Positions 1-6,260 of a DNA stretch of 24,547 nucleotides are shown here, in pieces; positions within the stretch are counted from its first letter, which is position 1, and each line of letters starts with the position of its first letter. The stretch comes from a virus. A program made the translations under genes and the position numbers. The notes under the pieces are model-generated. The model did not search any database, had not been told where the DNA came from, and saw only the letters and a program-made list of their open reading frames with translations. The DNA lies in IMG/VR virus record IMGVR_UViG_3300034073_002108, positions 1 through 24,547 of that record; one strand, given 5' to 3'.

Positions 1-42
1 CACAAACTGCACGGCAATGCGATTCCAGGAGTCCTCAGACAT
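1..42 (-). CDS. Start of a small phage gene, cut by the left edge
   Basis: Only the first 14 codons are inside the window; they read MSEDSWNRIAVQFV and run off the left edge in frame. A strong ribosome site (GGAGGGG) lies just upstream of a double ATG, and the second ATG (42) has the better spacing. The start overlaps the stop of the preceding gene, as at the other junctions of this operon. The MSxx opening resembles the paralogous starts MSDIVERL and MSDFVDAL further right. Function unknown. Confidence 0.6.
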   Translation of the reverse strand, partial: MSEDSWNRIAVQFV

Positions 43-232
43 CATCCCCTCCAGTTTTATTCCTACATCGACACCGCAACCATTTCTGCTTGGGCCACCA
101 ATAGTACCATCGACCACAGACTTCGCAGCGAGTGGAAACCGTGTGCGTTCGTCGCTGCATCCAGGGCTGCGGAATCAGCGACGCGCAAAACGATGACACC
201 GTGCATACGTGCGATTTACTTGGGAGTTTCAT
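35..232 (-). CDS. Small cysteine-rich, probable zinc-ribbon phage protein
   Basis: About 65 residues. The C-terminal half has CEVCG followed by CRCRNK, a CxxC plus CxC pattern of a small zinc ribbon. The chosen ATG (232) overlaps the stop of the upstream gene by 17 nt, the same overlap seen at the 725/709 junction, but no good ribosome site precedes it, so the start is uncertain; a later ATG (MQRRTHTV) is possible. The end, GGDDV-stop, is part of a junction sequence repeated several times in this operon. Role unknown; DNA, RNA or protein binding are all possible. Confidence 0.5.
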   Translation of the reverse strand: MKLPSKSHVCTVSSFCASLIPQPWMQRRTHTVSTRCEVCGRWYYWWPKQKWLRCRCRNKTGGDDV

Positions 233-509
233 GGTGATGCAACTGCTCAATCAACTGCGCGATATTGTCGTCGCGTCGGCGAATAACCTCTTCCATATGA
301 GGAACCACGGTGTTACGCAAATAGCTGCGTTCTTCCTCGCACGATTGATACGCAGCTTCCCACTGGTCAAGCGTTGCCAGATCACGCTGTGCACACTCCA
401 GGCATCGTCCTAACAGTGAGATGTGCCTGGGCAGATCTTTGACTCCACATAATGGACACGGCTTCAAATGCGATTTCAGGACAGGGGGAGTCCAATGCAC
501 TGGAAACAT
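216..509 (-). CDS. Small zinc-ribbon protein with helical C-terminus
   Basis: 97 residues. An N-terminal CPLCG and later CLEC form a CxxC...CxxC zinc ribbon at about residues 18-39. The remainder is charged and helical (EEVIRRRDDNIAQLIEQL), a likely short coiled coil. AGGAG sits about 7 nt before the ATG at 509. It lies 3 nt downstream of the preceding gene and overlaps the next by 17 nt, so it is part of one polycistronic unit. No specific family recognised. Phage early operons often carry such Zn-ribbon peptides of unknown function. Confidence 0.65.
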   Translation of the reverse strand: MFPVHWTPPVLKSHLKPCPLCGVKDLPRHISLLGRCLECAQRDLATLDQWEAAYQSCEEERSYLRNTVVPHMEEVIRRRDDNIAQLIEQLHHHETPK

Positions 510-512
510 GTC

Positions 513-725
513 TCAGCTCCTGTTCTCGTCGTGTTTCCGCAGCCAGTCATCAGCATGCGCACGAAACGCAGTCAGGATTGTCTTGGCACTGGCGTTCTGG
601 CAGCTCTCGTTATCCAGCAACTCTCGCAGCCGTTCGATCTCGTCATCTCGCCAACACACGTCACAACGTTCATGCTCCGGGTCATCGTTGATCGCGAACG
701 AGCCGCATTTACAAATCGTTCTCAT
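513..725 (-). CDS. Zinc-knuckle plus EIERLR coiled-coil small protein
   Basis: 70 residues. CKCG near the N-terminus and CDVC at about residues 21-24 form a zinc knuckle, followed directly by DDEIERLRELLDNE, the start of a short coiled coil. The ATG at 725 overlaps the upstream stop by 17 nt. It shares the EIERLR(E)L segment with four other genes in this operon, which suggests tandem duplication and reshuffling of one module. Function unknown; oligomerisation through the coil is likely. Confidence 0.65.
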   Translation of the reverse strand: MRTICKCGSFAINDDPEHERCDVCWRDDEIERLRELLDNESCQNASAKTILTAFRAHADDWLRKHDENRS

Positions 726-906
726 CGTCCACGCCCTCTAGTCCTTGCAGTTTGGCCACCTCCGACTCCATGAGTCGCAACTGCAGTTTCGTCTCACGCA
801 ACTCCTCACGTAACCGCTCAATTTCACACACAGTACAATACAACCACAACTCTGATCTATCGTCACGATGCCGCAGATAGCGTTCTTCATGCGTACACTT
901 ACTCAC
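709..906 (-). CDS. Zinc-knuckle plus EIERLR coiled-coil small protein, GTG start
   Basis: I place the start at the GTG at 906 (VSKCTHEERYLRH), because GGGAGGGG lies just upstream and the arrangement matches the other junctions in this operon; a longer upstream reading would overlap the previous gene heavily. The protein is about 65 residues: a C/H-rich first half ending in CTVC, then CEIERLREELRETKLQLRL, a coiled coil. It is a paralogue of the gene at 513-725 in domain order. Function unknown. Confidence 0.6.
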   Translation of the reverse strand: MSKCTHEERYLRHRDDRSELWLYCTVCEIERLREELRETKLQLRLMESEVAKLQGLEGVDDENDL

Positions 907-1222
907 TATCCCCTCCCATCGCCCTCGCGACTTCGTCGCGCCATCGCGATGTAACTCGAATGCCGCGCTGTGTGTCACTACCGTCATAAGTACGACTCGC
1001 CTCATCTGACTCGTTATATCGAACTATAATATCCCGCAGCAGACGACGACACGCATCTCGCTCACATTCAAGTTCGTAACGCTGCCGCATCAACACGCGT
1101 TCATGTTCACGCAATTGCTCAACCTCACCCTGCAATGACTCTATTTCATCGGCAGCGTACTCCATTGCCTCTGCCCAATTGTTGAAATTGTGCTCGCGAA
1201 GAGCGTCTACAAAATCACTCAT
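899..1222 (-). CDS. EIExL coiled-coil phage protein
   Basis: About 107 residues beginning MSDFVDALREHNFNNW. Two ATGs are adjacent (1225 and 1222); the second is better spaced from the GGGAGGGG ribosome site. Residues 20-60 contain AADEIESLQGEVEQLREHERVL, a clear coiled coil, and the C-terminus is Arg/Asp-rich. The opening and coil resemble the protein at 1421-1756 (MSDIVERLREWNRR...AADEIERLRDSL), so the two are probably paralogues. The stop overlaps the next start by 8 nt. Function unknown; such D-x-x-x-x-LR...EIERLR proteins are common hypotheticals in phage early regions. Confidence 0.65.
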   Translation of the reverse strand: MSDFVDALREHNFNNWAEAMEYAADEIESLQGEVEQLREHERVLMRQRYELECERDACRRLLRDIIVRYNESDEASRTYDGSDTQRGIRVTSRWRDEVARAMGGDSE

Positions 1223-1446
1223 CATCCCCTCCCTTCCAGCTCTTTGACGAACCGTTCCAGCTCACCAGGTGGCACGCGATCCGCCACGACCATCGCCATC
1301 AGCCGCGTGAGCGGGCTGGCGATTTCATGCGAAATAGGACCATCACACGAGAACGTGCCGCCGCTCTTGCATGCGAAGGCGAACAGAGCTTGCCCAGTAT
1401 CTGCGGCGATCTTAGCCTGCTCACGAGTTGTTTGTGCTTTGACCAT
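1222..1446 (-). CDS. Small phage protein of unknown function
   Basis: 74 residues, MVKAQTTREQAKIAADTGQA... The start at 1446 is set by GGAGG 5 nt upstream; the longer reading of this frame overlaps the neighbouring gene and is not needed. It contains two cysteines (ACKSGGTFSC) and ends in VPPGELERFVKELEGRG. The stop TGA overlaps the double ATG of the next gene. It overlaps the previous gene by 26 nt, more than usual here. No recognisable domain. Confidence 0.55.
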   Translation of the reverse strand: MVKAQTTREQAKIAADTGQALFAFACKSGGTFSCDGPISHEIASPLTRLMAMVVADRVPPGELERFVKELEGRG

Positions 1447-1756
1447 CACTTCCTCCAGACACAAACCACGGATAATCCTCCGCGAGAGCCTCGAACAGGT
1501 ACAGACGAGAATCAGCATCGTGTAACAGCCCATTCCTCGCTTTGACAGCCGCCTCCACGGCCTCGTCCCGCTGTGTCTCTGCCATAAACGTCTCGGCTTG
1601 GATGTCAATCGCCGCGTTGACTCTGCGAGTCTCAATCGCCAGAGAATCACGCAGCCGCTCGATCTCGTCAGCGGCATCTTTCAACAATGCCATCCGCTCC
1701 TTGCCATCATTCATCCGCCGATTCCATTCTCGCAATCTTTCTACAATGTCACTCAT
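1421..1756 (-). CDS. EIERLR coiled-coil phage protein
   Basis: About 111 residues. It opens MSDIVERLREWNRRMNDG and continues AADEIERLRDSLAIETRR, a long coiled coil over roughly residues 5-60. Of two adjacent ATGs, the one at 1756 is 5 nt from GGAGG. The C-terminus (DYPWFVSGGSDGQ) is not coiled. Its N-terminal half resembles the gene at 899-1222, consistent with duplication. Function unknown. Confidence 0.65.
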   Translation of the reverse strand: MSDIVERLREWNRRMNDGKERMALLKDAADEIERLRDSLAIETRRVNAAIDIQAETFMAETQRDEAVEAAVKARNGLLHDADSRLYLFEALAEDYPWFVSGGSDGQSTNNS

Positions 1757-1916
1757 CATCCCCTCCCGCCTTCTCAGCGTGATCTGTCCTGCTACACTCC
1801 TCGCACGTCTCCAGCTCTCGCGGTGTGTATCGCAGCTCAACTGTGCCGCTGATGCGGCTCGTCACGCAGTATCGCGTGCGGCATCTGCCGCAGCACACCA
1901 CTGTCGTGTCATTCAT
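1749..1916 (-). CDS. Tiny zinc-ribbon protein
   Basis: About 55 residues starting MNDTTVVCCGRCRTRYC; a second pair, CEEC, lies near residue 43. The CxxC...CxxC arrangement fits a zinc ribbon. The start overlaps the upstream stop as ATGAATGA, so translation is probably coupled. The C-terminus GGDDE-stop is encoded by the same GGAGGGGATGATGAG junction that serves as ribosome site and start of the next gene. Confidence 0.6.
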   Translation of the reverse strand: MNDTTVVCCGRCRTRYCVTSRISGTVELRYTPRELETCEECSRTDHAEKAGGDDE

Positions 1917-2196
1917 CGGCACTCTTTTCCACATACACCTGGTTGATCCATGGCCACAATGCTAACGCCTGCATATAAAGCCGCCCATCTCCCGTGTGAT
2001 TTAGCGCATCACAGCAGTGCCGTGCAGCAAACCTCGCCTCATTTAGCTCAGCCCGCAACCGCTCGATCTCAGCCTGCATCTCCCGCAAGTCGCTGGCGAC
2101 TTCTTCCATGTCCATTGGCTCGCCGTCCTTAGTGATCCAAAGATGCGATTCGCCAGTGCGTTCGTTCTGTGTGCCGCGGAGTTCGTAGGCGTTCAT
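1909..2196 (-). CDS. EIERLR coiled-coil phage protein with WITKDG motif
   Basis: 95 residues. The N-terminus (MNAYELRG...SHLWITKDGEPMDMEEV) could form a small beta unit; the middle, DLREMQAEIERLRAELNEARF, is a coiled coil of the type repeated in this operon. ATGA overlap with the gene upstream. Function unknown; it is the rightmost member of the EIERLR group. Confidence 0.65.
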   Translation of the reverse strand: MNAYELRGTQNERTGESHLWITKDGEPMDMEEVASDLREMQAEIERLRAELNEARFAARHCCDALNHTGDGRLYMQALALWPWINQVYVEKSADE

Positions 2197-2423
2197 TTTT
2201 CTGTCTCTTCTTTCGCGTGTAGTTCACACAAGTAGATTCTCGTCCACACTTCGTGCTCTTCACCGTTTGGATGCGTTCCAGTGTACCCAAAGCGAATGCC
2301 GGGTAGATCAACACCACACGTCCCGTCCCGCCCACATAACCCGATCCGGCACGTATGCGGGCCAAACAACAGACGCTCACGGATTACTGCCTTCCTCTTG
2401 TCGCGTTTCCTGTGTTTGTACAT
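2193..2423 (-). CDS. Small cysteine-containing phage protein
   Basis: 76 residues from the ATG at 2423 (MYKHRKRDKRKAVIRERL). The start is supported by TGATG overlap with the rusA stop and by GGAGG upstream; the much longer reading of this frame is a shadow of rusA. It has a very basic N-terminus, then HTCRIGLCGRDGTCGVDLPG and a final YLCELH, giving four cysteines that could bind zinc. Ends with an ATGA overlap. No family recognised. Confidence 0.6.
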   Translation of the reverse strand: MYKHRKRDKRKAVIRERLLFGPHTCRIGLCGRDGTCGVDLPGIRFGYTGTHPNGEEHEVWTRIYLCELHAKEETEK

Positions 2424-2851
2424 CACTCCACCTCCACCACTGTAATCGTAGCCTTCGGTTCCTCGCCGCCTGCCGTGTACCGCTTTTCGACGTAGAGCTG
2501 GCACACCTGGCTGTCGTCGTGCCAAGCCAGCCCATTGAGTGCATCCTTGATCGCCTTGATGAGGTTGTCGGCGTCTGGCCTCTTCACGTGCCAGAGCAGC
2601 ACGCCCAGCCACTTTTTTGCCAGATACTTTTTCGGCCTGGGCATCTCGAAATACACCTCCAGCCGCACTGGGCCTGCCAACGGTTCCTGGTGCAGATCGT
2701 GCCAGGCGAAGACGACGCGTGCCTTCCATTGCTGGACGGGATGCTGCGATGGCGTGTAGTTGATGCCAGTCCTGGTGTAGCGTTGGCGAGGCTGGGCGAT
2801 GGGGACGCCTGGAACGGTGAAGGTAACGGGCTGGGTGAGTGTAACGGTCAT
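2423..2851 (-). CDS. rusA: RusA-family Holliday junction resolvase
   Basis: 142 residues, the normal RusA length (about 120-140). RusA is a homodimeric, metal-dependent endonuclease that cuts four-way junctions formed during recombination and replication. Visible hallmarks: an N-terminal beta strand (TFTVPGVPIAQPRQRYT), then KRPDADNLIKAIKDALNG at about residues 90-107 with the acidic residues D93, D95 and D103 and K99, followed by WHDDSQV. These match the family's catalytic Asp/Lys pattern. It lies at the end of the replication module and overlaps its neighbours by ATGA and TGATG. In this setting it probably resolves branched phage DNA before packaging. Confidence 0.93.
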   Translation of the reverse strand: MTVTLTQPVTFTVPGVPIAQPRQRYTRTGINYTPSQHPVQQWKARVVFAWHDLHQEPLAGPVRLEVYFEMPRPKKYLAKKWLGVLLWHVKRPDADNLIKAIKDALNGLAWHDDSQVCQLYVEKRYTAGGEEPKATITVVEVE

Positions 2852-3447
2852 GGCAACACATCTCCCGTCAATTCCGTTGCCTGCGGAAGCACATGCCGTG
2901 CAGCCTCACGTTCGACGATCAATGCAGCCTCCCACATGTCGACGTGGTTCTCCGAGGCGTAATCCAGTACATCCTCGTAGCGGACGAGGTTGGCACTGTT
3001 ACTCCATTTTGGTAGTCGGGTGTATTTTCGCCCGGCGTCGCAATTACACGCCACGGCACACGTCATCAATCCGTGGCTGCTGTCACCAGCGTGCATGCGT
3101 TTAAGCGTCGCTGGAGACAGGACACTGACGCTGCCATAATCCATGCATCGCCAGCAGCGTGCCGTAAGGTGATCGTCACGCACCTCCGGGCCAGTTGGCT
3201 GCGAATCGCCAGGGCCTCCTGACTCGCTGATGATCTGGCGAATCTTGCGGGCGTGCTCGCCGTAGCCACGTGGCTGATCGTCCAGGGCGTAAAGGCGATC
3301 TGTGGCTGACTGCAACTGCGTGATGCCGTAGGGTTCCAGCAGTCGCCGCATGAAGCGTACTTGATCTGGGTTGTCTGTGATCCACTTACCAAAACCGGCA
3401 TAGGCTTCTGTGTGGTATTCGAGCCACCTATCAAAATCACTTAGCAT
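2848..3447 (-). CDS. Zn-binding replication-module protein, possibly helicase-loader related
   Basis: 199 residues from the ATG at 3447, preceded by AAAGGAG at good distance; the stop of the upstream gene lies inside this start (11-nt overlap). The first half is helical (MLSDFDRWLEYHTEAYAGFG...). C98, C101 (CWRC) and later C130, C134 and C136 (CAVACNC) suggest a zinc-binding middle domain. The position between an initiator-like gene and rusA is where phages often keep a helicase loader or accessory replication factor; that role is an inference from position only, and no Walker ATPase motif is visible. Confidence 0.6.
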   Translation of the reverse strand: MLSDFDRWLEYHTEAYAGFGKWITDNPDQVRFMRRLLEPYGITQLQSATDRLYALDDQPRGYGEHARKIRQIISESGGPGDSQPTGPEVRDDHLTARCWRCMDYGSVSVLSPATLKRMHAGDSSHGLMTCAVACNCDAGRKYTRLPKWSNSANLVRYEDVLDYASENHVDMWEAALIVEREAARHVLPQATELTGDVLP

Positions 3448-4243
3448 TAGCCCACTCCTTTTCACGCTCAGCGGATTTCCTCAATGCCTCGGCGACGTAC
3501 TCGGCGCTCGTTTTTTTGTGGGGCTGGCCGTTGCCGGATGACTTCTTGGCCAGCAAAGATGTGAACTGCTTCCGCAGCTTGGCAGGCGAGAGGATATTCG
3601 GGCACCAAAACGGATCCTGATGCGCCCACGCGAAGACTTCGCGGATGGCTGATATCTGGCGCTTATCCACCTCGCGCATCAGGCGAATCGTATTGGCCCA
3701 GTCGTCCAGATTGGCCTTGGCGTTTTGGTCTGTGTCGTTCTGTATGGTCTGCAACATCCATGTCGCACATTCCATATCCTCGCCAGAAAATCTCTTCCGT
3801 GACTTACTATTATCTACTTTAGTAGATATATCTTCTCTTCTCTTCTCTTCTCTAGGTAACGCTGCTGGCGTTACCTTTGCGTTACCTTTGCGTTGCTTGC
3901 ATTCGCTGACTCGTTTTGCCGTAAGTGCCCGCCGCTTAGCGGTTTGCCCGTTGTGTCTTTCAAAGTTAGGAAACGCGAAACCGCCGTTTTCATGCGCAAT
4001 CAACCATTTCACGCGAGGTGAAAGCAGCGCTTCCGCCAATCCGGTAACGCCTGAGTGACGATCTATTGCGCATTTGGTAACGCTGTGAGCGTTACCATCG
4101 ACGGTCTGCTGATCTGCCCAGATCCACAGCCTAACCAGCCCACCGAGTACATCATTCACACCCACATTCAGTAGTTCAGCCAAGACGTCGATTTCCGGCT
4201 TGTTGGGCGTGGTTAGCTCTATCTTGATCCAGTCACCAGCCAT
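3437..4243 (-). CDS. λO/DnaD-like phage replication initiator (putative)
   Basis: About 268 residues from MAGDWIKIELTTPNKPEIDVLAE (ATG at 4243, GGAG 9 nt upstream); an upstream extension of the frame has no ribosome site. Residues 1-90 look like a winged-helix domain common in phage replication proteins (pattern KPEI..LAELL..........GGLVRLWIWAD). A basic linker follows (RHNGQTAKRRALTAKRV) and a low-complexity acidic/basic stretch (LPREEKRRED), then a helical C-terminal domain. The gene contains six copies of GGTAACGC/GCGTTACC and an adjacent AT-rich and TCTTC-repeat stretch, the arrangement of the λ origin inside gene O. The initiator role is inferred from domain look and this context. Confidence 0.65.
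   Translation of the reverse strand: MAGDWIKIELTTPNKPEIDVLAELLNVGVNDVLGGLVRLWIWADQQTVDGNAHSVTKCAIDRHSGVTGLAEALLSPRVKWLIAHENGGFAFPNFERHNGQTAKRRALTAKRVSECKQRKGNAKVTPAALPREEKRREDISTKVDNSKSRKRFSGEDMECATWMLQTIQNDTDQNAKANLDDWANTIRLMREVDKRQISAIREVFAWAHQDPFWCPNILSPAKLRKQFTSLLAKKSSGNGQPHKKTSAEYVAEALRKSAEREKEWANAK
3811..4096. other. Candidate phage replication origin (iterons, AT-rich segment, palindrome)
   Basis: Within the initiator-like gene are six exact copies of GGTAACGC or its complement: 3855, 3868, 3879, 4043, 4076 and 4089. Three 11-bp units starting GCGTT lie in tandem at 3868, 3879 and 3890 (the last degenerate). Two pairs form inverted repeats: 3855-3875, and 4076-4096 (nine-base arms, 3-nt centre). 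Next to them is an AT-rich stretch (3801-3831) with the palindrome TATCTACT-TT-AGTAGATA (3811-3828) and four TCTTC units (3831-3850), giving strong strand asymmetry. λ ori has the same parts in gene O. Inference; not experimentally shown. Confidence 0.5.
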
Positions 4244-4358
4244 GGTGCGACACTCCCATCGGCCCACTGTCCCGCGTCTGCCGGTTGCTGAGGAAATCCA
4301 CCCAGATCGGGTCGAATTCACCAGCAGACACGGGACAATAGACCGAATAGGTTTTCAT
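4233..4358 (-). CDS. 41-residue small ORF upstream of the initiator
   Basis: Reads MKTYSVYCPVSAGEFDPIW... and ends SHHGW. GAGGG lies 4 nt before the ATG at 4358, and the stop overlaps the initiator start by 11 nt, the same coupled arrangement used throughout the operon. It fills most of the only gap between the initiator and the RecT-like gene. No family recognised; it could be a leader that couples translation of the initiator, or a small functional peptide. Confidence 0.45.
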   Translation of the reverse strand: MKTYSVYCPVSAGEFDPIWVDFLSNRQTRDSGPMGVSHHGW

Positions 4359-4408
4359 GATTCCCTCAGCGCCGCAGATCATGTGCAATAAAAACGACAT
4401 TCGTCAAC

Positions 4409-5332
4409 TCAATCCACGACACTCGCCCTGCTGCCCCTGCTCTCCCGTATCATCTCGCGTCGCCAATCGCACCATTCCGCCAATTTCGCGTGCTCCTCGT
4501 CCGTGCGACACAGCCCCATGGCGTGGGCCTGGTATTGATTCACCGCCAGGATCTCGTCCATGGCCTCCAGGACGCTCTGGATGCCATCCAGCACGCTGGA
4601 TTGCTCCGACTCATCTTCCTGCATCGGTTCATCCACCACAGCCTCAGCCACCGCCTCGGGCTCCTGCACGCTCACCACGTCCTCGTCTGGCTCGTCCGCG
4701 GCCTCTGCCTCCAGCCACGAGGAACCAGTGACGCGTCGGTAGATCCTGGCGTAGAGCTTCCGATATGCCTTCCCCAGGATCGCATCGACGCCCATACCGG
4801 AGTTCACTCGCACGGCAATCCGGGCGTCACCAGCGTCTGTCTTGAGGCACTTAAGGCTGTCGCGTCGTCCCGCATGCACCCAGGTTGCCTCCATGCCAAC
4901 CAGGGCACCGCCTCCTGTGCTGTGCGGCACGTGCTCGATGACGCGTAAGTCATGCACGAGGCCTCGCACCTGCCGCTCATAGAACTCCTTGGTGAGATAG
5001 CAGCGTCCCGAGATGATGTTGAACTCGTTGCCCACCACACTGCCGCCTCGTAGTAGGCAGTGGATTACCGCATCTTTCACGGTGGCCACGTCGTACTTCT
5101 GCCCTTTTTCGGCGCGATCCGTCTTAAAGCCCAATGGGCTATCGCACAGCTCCATGATGTCCCGCATGAACTCATCATTGACGAGTTCGCGCAGTTGTTT
5201 CATGGCCTTAGCCAGTGTCAGTCCTCGTGTGAATGTGGGCAGGTGCTCGATGGCTGCCAGGCCATACTCACCCACTACTTGATCGATCTTCGCCATTCGC
5301 TGTTCGGTTTTTATCAGCTCATTGTTGGCCAT
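4409..5332 (-). CDS. Phage recombination protein, possibly RecT-like
   Basis: 307 residues, MANNELIKTEQRMAKIDQ..., preceded by GGAGGT 9 nt upstream. The central region (about residues 85-215) contains LLRGGSVVGNEFNIISGR, then CYLTKEFYERQVRGL, and later VNSGMGVDAILGKAYRK. The order of an N-terminal helical part, a GNEF...G.CYLTKE strand-helix block and a conserved A.LGKA..K helix is reminiscent of RecT-type single-strand annealing proteins, but this is from overall pattern, not a decisive motif. The last ~90 residues are acidic (ADEPDEDVVSVQEPEAVAEA) and probably disordered, a common single-strand-binding-partner feature. It lies two genes before rusA-linked replication functions. It may instead be a conserved phage protein of unknown role. 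Confidence 0.5.
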   Translation of the reverse strand: MANNELIKTEQRMAKIDQVVGEYGLAAIEHLPTFTRGLTLAKAMKQLRELVNDEFMRDIMELCDSPLGFKTDRAEKGQKYDVATVKDAVIHCLLRGGSVVGNEFNIISGRCYLTKEFYERQVRGLVHDLRVIEHVPHSTGGGALVGMEATWVHAGRRDSLKCLKTDAGDARIAVRVNSGMGVDAILGKAYRKLYARIYRRVTGSSWLEAEAADEPDEDVVSVQEPEAVAEAVVDEPMQEDESEQSSVLDGIQSVLEAMDEILAVNQYQAHAMGLCRTDEEHAKLAEWCDWRREMIRESRGSRASVVD

Positions 5333-5348
5333 CGCTTATACCTCCACA

Positions 5349-5738
5349 TTAAAAATCGACAGTTACACTATCCGCATCAATGCAGTAATCAGCCTGAAAC
5401 CGCACTGTTCCAGGAGGAAAGATCGCTGGCACCCATTCTGGTGCTGTAGCTTTAATCCAACATGCACCCGTCTTGCTGCCATGATGTGTTGGCACGAGCT
5501 TAAACCCGAGCGTTGCATCAGGTGTCCTGCTACACCTTAGCAACTTCGATTCACGATCCAATTCAAGTACGATGCAATCTCCTGGCTTCCATCGACACTT
5601 CCGCATAATGTCGCCTGCAAAGCGAACACACAAACATTTGTGTTTCTTGCTTCTGTTTGCTGACGTGCACGACAATAGCACACCTTCAACAGTTCCATGT
5701 GTGCCACGTCTTTTTTTCAGTAATTGTTCAAATGCCAT
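5349..5738 (-). CDS. Conserved-looking phage protein of unknown function
   Basis: About 129 residues from MAFEQLLKKRRGTHG (ATG 5738, AGAGGA 9 nt upstream; an ATG at 5747 is too close to it). A predominantly beta composition (VEGVLLSC, WKPGDCIVLELDRES, TLGFKLVPTHHG, GTVRFQADYC) suggests a compact beta-barrel-like domain. The gene overlaps the one upstream by 11 nt and lies just before the RecT-like gene. No family assigned. Confidence 0.6.
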   Translation of the reverse strand: MAFEQLLKKRRGTHGTVEGVLLSCTSANRSKKHKCLCVRFAGDIMRKCRWKPGDCIVLELDRESKLLRCSRTPDATLGFKLVPTHHGSKTGACWIKATAPEWVPAIFPPGTVRFQADYCIDADSVTVDF

Positions 5739-5997
5739 CGCTCTCATTCCTCTGAATTAGTGCCAGTGCTTCTGTAACGTACCTGCATCTCCCGATACCG
5801 TGCGCGCAGTGCCCGTCGTCCCATGGCCCGAGGCAATCGCTGCACTCGTACTGCGCAATCCGCTGCTCTCGGGTGCAGCGCGTCAGTGTCCGCAAAATCG
5901 CCATCTCGCTGGGACGGATCGTGCGTCCGTCTACCTCCCATGCGCCGTCCCAGCGAGTGGCTAACTCACGGGCCTGGATCACTTCCTCCTCCGTCAT
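5728..5997 (-). CDS. Small protein with C-terminal Cys/His cluster
   Basis: 89 residues from MTEEEVIQARELATRWDG. The start is decided by the ATGA overlap with the upstream stop and by TGGAGGACGGA before it; the longer frame upstream is not needed. The C-terminal half has YECSDCLGPWDDGHCAHGI then GRC, a likely zinc-binding CxxC...C.H...C cluster. Helical N-terminus. Function unknown. Confidence 0.6.
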   Translation of the reverse strand: MTEEEVIQARELATRWDGAWEVDGRTIRPSEMAILRTLTRCTREQRIAQYECSDCLGPWDDGHCAHGIGRCRYVTEALALIQRNESDGI

Positions 5998-6233
5998 TCC
6001 GTCCTCCACGCCCGTAAGTATTTCAGGTATCCAATCCGTTCCCGCATCCGCATGCGACGCCGCAGTCGTGTGCACAAGACGCGGAACTCATGCTGATCGT
6101 CAGACAGGTGGGCCGCAGCTTCGATCGTCGCTTCCATGGCCTGGGGCAGTGAGTGGCAGAGTTTAACCACGGTCCCGCGGCGGGTGGTGACGCGGAAACA
6201 TTGATCAAGTGGATTCCATTCGCTGCGGTACAT
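5994..6233 (-). CDS. Small basic phage protein
   Basis: 79 residues, MYRSEWNPLDQCFRVTTRRGTV.... It is the first gene left of the large GTCNN tract and ends with an ATGA overlap. Its ribosome site (AGGA, about 10 nt upstream) is weak. The first 30 residues look like a small beta sheet, and the C-terminal part is Arg-rich and helical (LCTRLRRRMRMRERIGYL). Function unknown; nucleic acid binding would fit the charge. Confidence 0.55.
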   Translation of the reverse strand: MYRSEWNPLDQCFRVTTRRGTVVKLCHSLPQAMEATIEAAAHLSDDQHEFRVLCTRLRRRMRMRERIGYLKYLRAWRTE

Positions 6234-6260
6234 GCTGGTGCGTCCTGCTGGTGGTAATGG

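Noticed and set aside
2424-2861. Long upstream part of the 2193 frame
   Set aside because: It lies antiparallel in register within rusA and is Arg/Pro/Gly-rich; the real start is at 2423.
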